This document shows, piece after piece, positions 42,371-51,881 of a stretch of 64,000 nt of DNA. The position numbers were made by a program, and so were the translations under genes. Source of the DNA: Craterostigma plantagineum (lineage: Eukaryota; Streptophyta; Magnoliopsida; Lamiales; Linderniaceae); contig JAPQWV010000005.1 in the NCBI GenBank assembly GCA_027422505.1, positions 12,715,501 to 12,779,500 of the forward strand. The letters are read 5' to 3'. The notes beneath the pieces were generated by a model. That model did not search any database. It was not told the origin of the DNA and saw only the letters and a list, made by a program, of their open reading frames with translations. Numbering within the stretch: the stretch's first letter is position 1; each line of letters begins with the position of its first letter.

Positions 42371-44622
42371 GAGAAAGTCACTCAAAGTAGATTCCCAGAA
42401 AGGGCGAAAGGTAATTCACCCAACAATGTTCATCAATGGTTGCTTCCCTTGGCTTGAAATAGACGCAATTTAGAAAAGTAATGGAATTTTGGAATATTAA
42501 AGCCCTCGGGTAATTTACCCACAATGTTCATCAATGGTTGCTTCCCTTGCCTTGAAATAGAAGCAAGTTAGAAAAGTAATGTAATTTGGAAATATTTTCC
42601 GACAGATAAAAAGCCCCCGATATGTTTGTGTGGATCTTAGCGTCCGTGCAAGCAGCGGTTTAATAGATCCCGTGATTGGTCGTGAGACCGAAGTGAGAGA
42701 GTCGTTCTGATTCCAAAAAACGAAAAGTAATCCTATCCTTCTCGGTGAGGCTGGGGTTGGTAAGATGGCCATTGCCGAAGGATTAGCTAAGAGGATTGCT
42801 GAAGGAAACGTACCATACTTTCTCATGATTAGTTCTCCTCCTTTTTCATTAACTTTATTTTTTGGCCAAGAGATTGTGAGTTATGTTTATGTTATTGTTT
42901 CAAATCATGCAGAAAAAGTGCATTATGGCATTAGAGAAAGTCACTCAAAGTAGATTCCCAGAAAGGGCGAAAGGTAATTCACCCAACAATGTTCATCAAT
43001 GGTTGCTTCCCTTGGCTTGAAATAGACGCAATTTAGAAAAGTAATGGAATTTTGGAATATTAAAGCCCTCGGGTAATTTACCCACAATGTTCATCAATGG
43101 TTGCTTCCCTTGCCTTGAAATAGAAGCAAGTTAGAAAAGTATGGAATTTGGAACTATTTTCCGACAGATAAAAAGCCCCCGATATGTTTTGTGTTGATCT
43201 TAGCGTCCGTGCAAGCAGCAGTTTAATAGATCCCGTGATTGGTCGTGAGACCGAAGTGAGAGAGTCGTTCAGGTTCCAAAGAACGAAAAGTAATCCTATC
43301 CTTCTCGGCGAGGCTGGGGTTGGTAAGATGGCCATTGCCGAAGGATTAGCTAAGAGGATTGCTGAAGGAAACGTACCATACTTTCTCATGATTAGTTCTC
43401 CTCCTTTTTCATTAACTTTATTTTTTGGCCAAGAGATTGTGAGTTATGTTTATGTTATTGTTTCAAATCATGCAGAAAAAGTGCATTATGGCATTAGAGA
43501 AAGTCACTCAAAGTAGATTCCCAGAAAGGGCGAAAGGTAATTCACCCAACAATGTTCATCAATGGTTGCTTCCCTTGGCTTGAAATAGACGCAATTTAGA
43601 AAAGTAATGGAATTTTGGAATATTAAAGCCCTCGGGTAATTTACCCACAATGTTCATCAATGGTTGCTTCCCTTGCCTTGAAATAGAAGCAAGTTAGAAA
43701 AGTATGGAATTTGGAACTATTTTCCGACAGATAAAAAGCCCCCGATATGTTTTGTGTTGATCTTAGCGTCCGTGCAAGCAGCAGTTTAATAGATCCCGTG
43801 ATTGGTCGTGAGACCGAAGTGAGAGAGTCGTTCAGGTTCCAAAGAACGAAAAGTAATCCTATCCTTCTCGGCGAGGCTGGGGTTGGTAAGATGGCCATTG
43901 CCGAAGGATTAGCTAAGAGGATTGCTGAAGGAAACGTACCATACTTTCTCATGATTAGTTCTCCTCCTTTTTCATTAACTTTATTTTTTGGCCAAGAGAT
44001 TGTGAGTTATGTTTATGTTATTGTTTCAAATCATGCAGAAAAAGTGCATTATGGCATTAGAGAAAGTCACTCAAAGTAGATTCCCAGAAAGGGCGAAAGG
44101 TAATTCACCCAACAATGTTCATCAATGGTTGCTTCCCTTGGCTTGAAATAGACGCAATTTAGAAAAGTAATGGAATTTTGGAATATTAAAGCCCTCGGGT
44201 AATTTACCCACAATGTTCATCAATGGTTGCTTCCCTTGCCTTGAAATAGAAGCAAGTTAGAAAAGTAATGGAATTTGGAAATATTTTCTGACAGATAAAA
44301 AGCCCCCGATATGTTTTGTGTTGATCTTAGCGTCCGTGCAAGCAGCGGTTTAATAGATCCCGTGATTGGTCGTGAGACCGAAGTGAGAGAGTCGTTCAGG
44401 TTCCAAAGAACGAAAAGTAATCCTATCCTTCTCGGCGAGGCTGGGGTTGGTAAGATGGCCATTGCCGAAGGATTAGCTAAGAGGATTGCTGAAGGAAACG
44501 TACCATACTTTCTCATGATTAGTTCTCCTCCTTTTTCATTAATTTTATTTTTTGGCCAAGAGATTGTGAGTTATGTTTATGTTATTGTTTCAAATCGTGC
44601 AGAAAAAGTGCAATATGGCATT
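42371..44622 (+). repeat. Four tandem 563-bp copies of a ClpD-like exon plus intron
   Basis: Head-to-tail units at 42371-42933, 42934-43496, 43497-44059 and 44060-44622, each exactly 563 bp. Units 2 and 3 look identical; 1 and 4 carry scattered changes. Each unit itself contains a diverged ~95-bp internal duplication (AATGTTCATCAATGGTTGC twice). Each holds one coding exon of a Clp/Hsp100 ATPase and an intron ending CATGCAG or CGTGCAG. Confidence 0.95.
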
Positions 44623-44672
44623 AGACATAGGCCTGCTTCTTGCGGGTTGCTGAAAGAGTCGATGCGGAACGT
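42620..44672 (+). pseudogene. ClpD-like (Clp/Hsp100) ATPase fragment, exon quadruplicated
   Basis: In each repeat (about 42628, 43192, 43755 and 44319 onward) an exon encodes [37 protein letters not shown] and [11 protein letters not shown]. This is the start of the first nucleotide-binding domain of a chloroplast ClpC/ClpD-type chaperone; ERD1/ClpD is my best guess. The Walker A motif ends GKM where GK[T/S] is needed, in all four copies. After the fourth unit a further exon (about 44605-44672) reads MALDIGLLLAG, the next conserved block, then hits a stop. The first copy also has a stop in RESF-stop-FQ. The normal protein is about 900 residues, so this is a relic. Confidence 0.8.
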
Positions 44673-44803
44673 GGTGAGTAAATAGGAGAATCTGTATGTC
44701 TCTTGACAGTTTATGCTTGAAAACTTATTTCAGAGCTAGTTGTATAGTAGTTATGTCATATTTTCTTGGCCTCTTTTTTTTTTTTTTTTTTTTTCTGAAA
44801 GTC

Positions 44804-44959
44804 GGTTGTAAAGTTCGCCTTGAGGGGATGAAAGGGAGAGATATCTGCCTCCTCTTTTACACAACTGGTATACTTAATGAGATTACTGGTCGACAGGAAC
44901 TTAAAAGGTGTAACTCATGTTATTGTCGATGAGATTCATGAACGTGGAATGAATGAAGG
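44804..44959 (+). pseudogene. DExH-box RNA helicase fragment
   Basis: One exon-sized piece encodes [20 protein letters not shown] and, after a frame change near 44877, [20 protein letters not shown]. The motif II box reads DEIH, placing it in the DEAH/RHA-type helicases (DHX36-like in plants). It ends near a donor-like AAGGTCTGC. Preceding and following helicase exons are absent. A T-run (about 44768-44792) lies upstream. Confidence 0.8.
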
Positions 44960-45126
44960 TCTGCGTTAAACTATGAACTTTCAGTTTTTATGTTTTACTT
45001 TTCCATTTACCTTTTTTCTGACTTTTCATGCTCACTTCTGCCACCTATAGAATCGATCCTATGTTTGGCTATGACTTGCAAAAGTTCAAGTCCTTGGCTT
45101 TTTCCGACGCTCTTTGGAAACACTAC

Positions 45127-45599
45127 GCTGCCCTTCTCCCCGAGAAGAAAAGCGCAGGAAGCTGTTATTGCATCGAAGGAAGTCGAAAGGTCTGTCGAGG
45201 AGTTGACCGTTGAGCTCATTACAGCGAAGCAATCCCTAGAATCTGCACACTCATCTCACATGGAGGCCGAGGAGCAAAGGATGGGTGCCATCTGCTCACT
45301 CAGCTCACAAGACGGGCTCCATTGGGAAAGGGAGTTTAAGGACACTGAGGAAGAGCTTTCGAAGTTGTGCGGGAAATATGGATTTCAGTAATGATCTTAA
45401 GACGAAGTTGCAAGAGGCAAATGGGCTGCTCAGAGATTTGAAAGCTGAGTTAGCTAGTTATATGTTGAACACCGAAGGAGCTGGCGCCAAGATTGAGAAT
45501 CAACAGACTCACGGCGATATAGAAGCAGCCATTGATATGGCTAAGAAAGAAGTCGAACAAGTGAAGCTAAGCATCGGAAGTCGCTCAATAAGTTTGTAA
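45127..45599 (+). pseudogene. WEB1-like coiled-coil fragment
   Basis: The + strand frame at 45140-45391 carries AQEAVIASKEVERSVEELTV, ITAKQSLESAHSSHMEAEEQ and HWEREFKDTEEELSKL. After a frameshift near 45375, 45384-45599 carries NDLKTKLQEANGLLRDLKAE and DIEAAIDMAKKEVEQVKLSI. Both are consecutive parts of the coiled coil of WEB1/PMI2-type proteins (chloroplast photorelocation). A piece at about 45070-45130 (DALWKHYAALLPEKK) precedes it and seems unrelated. This is a different WEB paralogue or segment from the one at 19179-19523. Confidence 0.75.
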
Positions 45600-48000
45600 G
45601 ATATGTCTAAGTCTTGCTTAGTAGTTTTCAGTATTGCAAATATGAATGGAAAGCGCTCAATACATTTATAAGTCATCTAAGTCTTCATTAGTAGCGCATA
45701 CTATGTTTTTTTATAAGTCTAAAAATAGTCTTCATTAGTAGTGTATACTCATATATTGCATGATACGTTAGCAATTATTTTTAGTTGATCTGAGCCATAA
45801 TAATATTTCTTTCGTGTATTGTAAATAATGTCAATTTAATTTTTATACGTGTAACAATATTGTATTGTACATTACAAATTTTTTTTATTTGACATGCGCC
45901 ATAATAATATCCCAGTCGTGTATTGTGAAGATTGCCAACATTCAGATGCTCGTATTCAGTAGTGCAAATTAAATGAAGTCTTCCATAGTAGTTGTCAGTA
46001 GTGCAAATAAAATGTATGTGAGAAATCGCACGACTATCAGCCTTACAAGATGTCTGGACCTAAAGTTCTACGACAAACCCTTTAATTAGACGACTGCTTC
46101 AGTAACAGTCGTACAATGATTTATGATTAAGCGATGCCGTTCACAAGTTGACATATAATGCAATATTATTTTATATTGTTACACGTATAAAAAATATATT
46201 TGACATTCTTTACAATACATGACTGCAATATTATTATGGCGCAGATCAAGTAAAAAATATTTTGTAATATATGTTGGCATTCTTCACATTGCATGACTGA
46301 AATATTATTACGGTGCACGCCAAATAAAAATGATTTGTAATGTATAATGCAATATTGTTTATATTGTTACACGTAGAAAAAAATATATTTGACATTCTTT
46401 ACAATACATGACTGAAATATTATTATGGCGCACGTCAAGTAAAAATAATTCGTAATGTAATGCAATATTTTTTTATATTGTTACACGTATAAAAACTATA
46501 TTTGACATTCTATACAAGACACGACCGAAATATTATTATGACCAGATGAAGTAAAAATAATTTCTAACGTATGTTGGAATTCTTCACAATACACGACTGA
46601 AAAATGTTATTATGGCGCACGTTAAATCAAAATGATTTCTCATGTATAGTGCAATTTATATTGTTACACGTATAAAAAAATATATTTGACATTCTTTACA
46701 ATACACGACTAGAATACTATTATGATGCATGTCAATTAAAAACAATTTCTCATGTATCATGCAAAATTATGATTATTTATATTGTAATATTGCATTACAC
46801 CTTTCTTATAAATTTATTTAGCGACTGGCATTCATTAGAAACATTTAATTTGCACTACTGATACGAACATCTGAATGTTGGCATTCTTCACAATACGCGA
46901 CTGAAAAATTATTATGGCCAGACCAGATCAAGTAAAAATAATTTGTAATTTATAATGCAATATTTTTTTTATATTGTTACACGTATAAAAAATATATTGG
47001 ACATTGTTTACGGTACACGACTGAAATATAATATGACGCATGTCAGTTAAAAGAAATTTCTCATGTATCATGCAAAATTATGATTATTTATATTGTATAG
47101 TGCAATACACGACTGAAATATTATTATGATGAACGCAAAGAAAATTATTTGTATTGTATAATGCAATAATTTTTATATTGTTACACGAATAAAAAATATA
47201 TTGACATTCTTTACAATACATGACTGAAATATTATTATGGCCTAGAGCAAGTAAAATAATTTCTAATTAATGTTTGCATTCATCACAATACACGAGTGAA
47301 ATATTATTATGGCGCACGTCTAATAAAAATGATTTGTAATGTATAATGAAATATTTTTTAAAGATATATTTGACATTCTTTACAATGCACGACTGACATA
47401 TTATTATGGCCCAGATCAAATAAAAAAATTCTAATGTAGCATGCTATAATTATTTATATTGTAATAATTCACTACACCTTATGAACCTTATAAATTTATT
47501 TAGCCAGTGCCATTCATTAGAAACATTTAATTAGCACTACCGCATACGAACATCTGAATGTTGTCATTCTTCACAATACACGACTGAAATATGCATGTCA
47601 AATAAAAATAATTTGTAACCGATAATGCAATATTTTTATATTGTTACACGTATAAAAATTATATTTGACATTATTTACCATACAAGACTGAAATATTATG
47701 GCCCATATCAACTAAAAATGATTTCTAATGTATCATGCAATATTATAATTATTTCTATGTTACACGTAAAAAAAACGTATATTTGACATTCTTTACAATC
47801 CACGACCTCCATTAGTAGCGTATACTCATATATTTTTTTTATATGTTTAACATTAAATAATTATAATATTGCATGGTATATAGAAATTATTGAAGGCGCA
47901 CAAGAAATTTGTAAGAGGCGTCTAAGTCTATATAAGTAGTTGTCAGTAGTTCAAATTAAATGTGTCTAATGAATAGAAGTCGTTCAATAAGAACCCATTA
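45600..48000. repeat. AT-rich foldback array of ~100-bp diverged repeats
   Basis: The words ACACGACTGAAATATTATTATGG, CACGTCAAATAAAAAT and TATTGTTACACGTATAAAAA recur at least a dozen times between about 46180 and 47800, spaced 70-150 bp. The complementary form (CCATAATAATAT, near 45795 and 45898) lies to the left. TTCAGATGCTCGTATTCAGTAG (about 45943) is inverted at about 46857 and 47525. The tract is therefore a tandem array on one side of a fold with a short inverted arm on the other, suggesting a non-autonomous DNA transposon. No coding capacity. Confidence 0.7.
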
Positions 48001-49625
48001 TTTGGCACTTCTACGACTTTCTGTGTGTTGTTCTCTCTCATTGATATCTTCAATTGTCAAAAACGAATGATATATACGAGCATGCCATGATGAAAGAATA
48101 AATGACATGATAAAAGAAGAAAGAACAAAGAGCGTTGATTAGTGTACGAATCCGTCGAGTGCCATACAATATCATCGGGATGAGAGATCTCTTAGCTTCC
48201 ACGTCCGCATCAAAACCTGCCATGTAGTATTCTCCGACAAGATAACCCTAAACCCTAACAGAAGGGCTTACGGTTGTCTTCTAACCCTCCCTATGTATCC
48301 TCTTAAAGAAATAATAATGAATGTATGAATGAAAAAAACCTAAAAGCAAACTGGGATAAAAATAATCAACAGCAACATCAAAAAGTTACTTAAAATGTTA
48401 AAAGGCTCACCGAGTAATTAACAGATGCATGTGCCTTAGACGATTGATTTAATAGATTGTTTTACATACCCAAATCCATCTCGAGTGAGATGAAGGGCGT
48501 TTGCCGCCAGCTTGGTGACCATCGATTCTAAGAGGTTATTTAAATGCTTATGTTAGTATGGAACATTGTCTGACATTTGAACGACCAGCACCTTATAAAG
48601 ATGTGCATCATATGACCGTTGCGGGTGTAAAAACAATATATGACCAAAAAAGCTACACCTGAATATGCCACACATTCGAAACAAATATAATCTACAGTGG
48701 ATCCGAACACTACTACTCAGACACTGCTATTATATATATGGGAAATTTATATTGAGTAAATAGTTATGAGATCGAGATATTGTCATATAAACATATAACT
48801 TCATTACTCAAACATATATATTTTACAATTATTTAGCGGTTAAATAGCTGTAACCATATATGATTTAGGGTTTTAATAGATACTTTATCTTGAGACACTA
48901 ATAATCAATATATGCATACAATGTAACAATGTTTTCCAAATGGCATCAGTCAAGCAACAAAGAACATTACATACATTATTTGGAACTTCGTAACAATCTT
49001 TCGACATTTGGCAGCAGCTACATACCTATTCATGAAGCGTTCGGCCCAATCTTTTTTCCATTACTTTAGGGTTTACAAGTAATTTTTGCCTTCACATCTT
49101 TGGTTATATGTCAATTAATAAGATTCAGTTGTTGAACCTAAAGAGAGTTGGCGTATACCTTCCGAAGTTGGTTGTCATGCATGGTCAGTTGTACGTTATC
49201 GTGTATTGAGATATGTGTCCAGTAGGTATCAAGATTTTAATCATCAAAGGAAATTATATGGGGATACCAAGTTCTTCAAACATTCAGACATTTCTGACAT
49301 ATTATACCACAAAACCGTTAGCACCATATAATATAATCTTACCATACTTTTTATTGAATATTGTGTATGAATGTATTTGATGATTATCAGTCTGACAGTA
49401 CTTATATATCATGTTTTATATTACTCTGTTTTGAATCTCGACTTCTTTGATCTTCAACGGGTCGAAGTATGAGGAAGAGATGTCAAGTCCACTCTACCCA
49501 CCTTCAACCTAAGGAATCGGAGATTGGTAAGAATTTTTCTTAACATCAATATTGCAAGACTACTCCATTGATCGACTATTATTCTATATAATAAAAAGTT
49601 TCTTGCGGTATGAAATAGTTTTCGT
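48001..49625. other. AT-rich noncoding DNA
   Basis: No gene, RNA gene or clear repeat recognised over about 1.6 kb. Short frames lack any family signature. Confidence 0.45.
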
Positions 49626-49633
49626 ACAGTCTT
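49626..49633. repeat. 8-bp target-site duplication of the hAT-like element, left copy
   Basis: ACAGTCTT. The right copy at 50573-50580 is ACAGTCGT (7 of 8 identical). Length 8 is diagnostic of hAT transposons. Confidence 0.75.
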
Positions 49634-50572
49634 TAGGGGTGTTCAAATGGGTTAATTATCGGTGTTCGAGATATCGGTTCGGGTTATTCGGGTTTTTGAT
49701 AGTTGAGACAACCACCCGCAAACCGAACCAAAACCAATTAATTATTTGGTTATCGAGTTATTCGTTTTTCGAGTTAACTGGTTTGGTTCTGTATAAAAGC
49801 AATTAGCAAGCTTGGTGCTGTGCGACGCCCCAAGACTGAGCCTCCTCTGCCATCGGTTCATCCTCGGGAATTTCAAGGCAGTTTCTTCGTCTGAAGCCTG
49901 GGAGGCCATGAAGCTTAGCCACCCCATGTTTGAGAAGGAGATTCCCCATTCGAGGGCCATCGAAGATATGGTGATTTGTTAGTCAGTAATTATGATCGAT
50001 CAGGAGAAGAAAACACAAAGCATCATTCACTTTCAACAAAATCCTCCCATCCTTTGTTCTATGGTATGCTCTTCGACGAAAGCCAAAAACTGCGCCAGGC
50101 CGCACGCCGGAGAGGATGCCCGTGGGTCGTAACTGGTGATTGGTGGCAGCGATGGCAGGTAGGTGTTGGTTTCGGTTGGGTCTTGAGAGATGGTAGCATA
50201 GCAGTTACAGCAAAAGAGGAAGATGGTGTATTTGGTGTTCTGATGTTGGTGAATGTTTGATGGTGTGCGAATTGCAATCGATGCCCTAGGCCCAGTTAGT
50301 ATCATTTTTTATATGATTTACATGTTTTAAGGTTTAAGTAAAATTATATAAAGTAATATATTATATTTCAATATAAAAAAATAATTACGTTGTTCGGGTT
50401 TCGAGTGTGCCCCAAAGTTTTTATCCCACCCGACACCCGATCCATTTCCCCGATTCGGGTGACCCAATTAACCATCCGATCCCCGAATTAACGAAACCAA
50501 ACAAGCCGAACTCAGTTCGGTTCGGGTGGGTTAATTGGGTCACCCAAATAAAGAACACCCTAACAGTCGTGC
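49634..50572. mobile_element. Non-autonomous hAT-like DNA transposon (939 bp)
   Basis: Ends are TAGGGGTGTTC on the left and GAACACCCTA on the right, which read as near-identical inverted termini. GGGTTAATT lies just inside each end and many CGGTTCGGGT words follow. The interior (about 49800-50290) is less AT-rich and resembles no transposase; it may be captured DNA. Sequence on both sides joins into a CAGTCGT-containing repeat, so the element inserted into an older repeat. Confidence 0.8.
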
Positions 50573-50580
50573 AGTCTACA
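50573..50580. repeat. 8-bp target-site duplication of the hAT-like element, right copy
   Basis: ACAGTCGT, follows the right terminus. Confidence 0.75.
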
Positions 50581-50853
50581 ACAATTAGGTGAGAGATTGC
50601 TTAACTAACGGTATGTAATATGAACATAATGCACTACTGATGTATATTGTTATAATGCAATACTGCATCGTTCTTACTCCTGTTTCCTAAATTACATGAT
50701 TGTTTCAATAACAGTCGTGGAATAGTTTTCGTACAGTCGTCCAGTTCTTGCGGGTGTAAAGAGTATGTATGGGAACATTTATTCTGATTTCTTTGTTTGA
50801 AGTTGTACATAATTATGTTTCTAATTTCATAATCCATGATTAACGTTTATTTA

Positions 50854-50955
50854 GGATTTGTCCTGTTTTTGCACAACTTTTATTGAAGCAGTCGTGTAAT
50901 TTAAGGATTTGTCCTATTTTTGCACGACTGTTATTGAAGCAGTCGTGTAATTTAA
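50854..50955. repeat. 51-bp tandem repeat with an 8-bp palindrome
   Basis: Units at 50854-50904 and 50905-50955 begin GGATTTGTCCT. The second contains CACGACTG-9 nt-CAGTCGTG (50923-50947), a perfect 8-bp inverted repeat. Related words occur near 46091-46115 and 50700-50725. Confidence 0.75.
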
Positions 50956-51787
50956 CAAACAGGAGGTCGTGCATAATTTCAAATGGATCTGAACCATGTA
51001 AGAACGTCGTAATAGTGCATTATAACATTGTACAGCAGTTGTGCATTCATATGCAAAATGTTACGGCCGTAAGTGAACATAATGGATGCTTATCTAATAA
51101 TATATTTGATTAATATAAGGAACTGTAGACGGAAAGGAATTAAAAAAATGTTTGACACTGACTTTAGGAGGTTTCATACATCCATATAGATATGTTTTTA
51201 CAGGTTTGACATGTAGTAACATCTCATCGGAAACATGAACGAAATTTAAGAACATACTGATAGATTTACTTACTTTGCGCGAAATAGTTTGACTTAAACG
51301 ACTCTTACAAAATTGATCGCCCACTGCAATACATTAGAACATTATATTCGCACAAACTGACAAATATTCAAACATGTCACACAAAAATGTAAACGATAAC
51401 ACGATTAATAAAAAAGATATCATTGCAAAAGTTGTATGAATTACTTAATCACACGAACTTTATTTCATATAACACATTAATATTGACCATATAATTTTCA
51501 ACCGTGATTACAAATTTTAATCATGAAAATGAGAAGTAACAGTTATAAGAAAGCCCTCCCACAATATATTATTTTTTGCCATTTAGTTGTATAAATGATT
51601 AAGTATTTTTTGCCCCCGGCTGGGTTTGGGGCGGGTCCGGATGTTGCCAACCCCGGCCTGAACCCGCACCGAGACCCGCCCCTTATAATATTTTATATAA
51701 AAATATATATATTCATATAACATAGAAACATATATTTAATAAATAATAATTATAAAGATAAAATCGGGGCAATTTTTTTTCTGAGGT
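50956..51787. other. AT-rich noncoding DNA with a short GC-rich island
   Basis: No gene recognised. About 51608-51685 is GC-rich (GGGTTTGGGGCGGGTCCGG) and resembles the ends of degenerate DNA transposons. Confidence 0.4.
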
Positions 51788-51881
51788 GGATCTCGGGTCC
51801 ACTATAAAATAAATGGGCGAGTCTCGGGTCAATTATAAAATAGATTGCCTTCTCATTTATTTTATAGTGGACCCGAGATCC
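51788..51881. repeat. Perfect 28-bp inverted repeat at the truncated end of element E
   Basis: 51788-51815 (GGATCTCGGGTCCACTATAA..) is exactly complementary to 51854-51881, with a 38-bp loop. Element E sequence starts right after the second arm. Confidence 0.9.

Noticed and set aside
44768..44792. Long T-run as an RNA polymerase III terminator or retroposon tail
   Set aside because: No tRNA-like boxes or SINE body lie beside it; it looks like an intron pyrimidine tract of the helicase fragment.
45780..47820. CRISPR-like array in the AT-rich repeats
   Set aside because: Repeats are diverged, unevenly spaced and partly inverted, and the genome is a plant.
48244..48259. AACCCTAAACCCTAAC resembling plant telomere repeat
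   Set aside because: Only about two units; short telomere-like boxes are common in plant DNA and no array is present.
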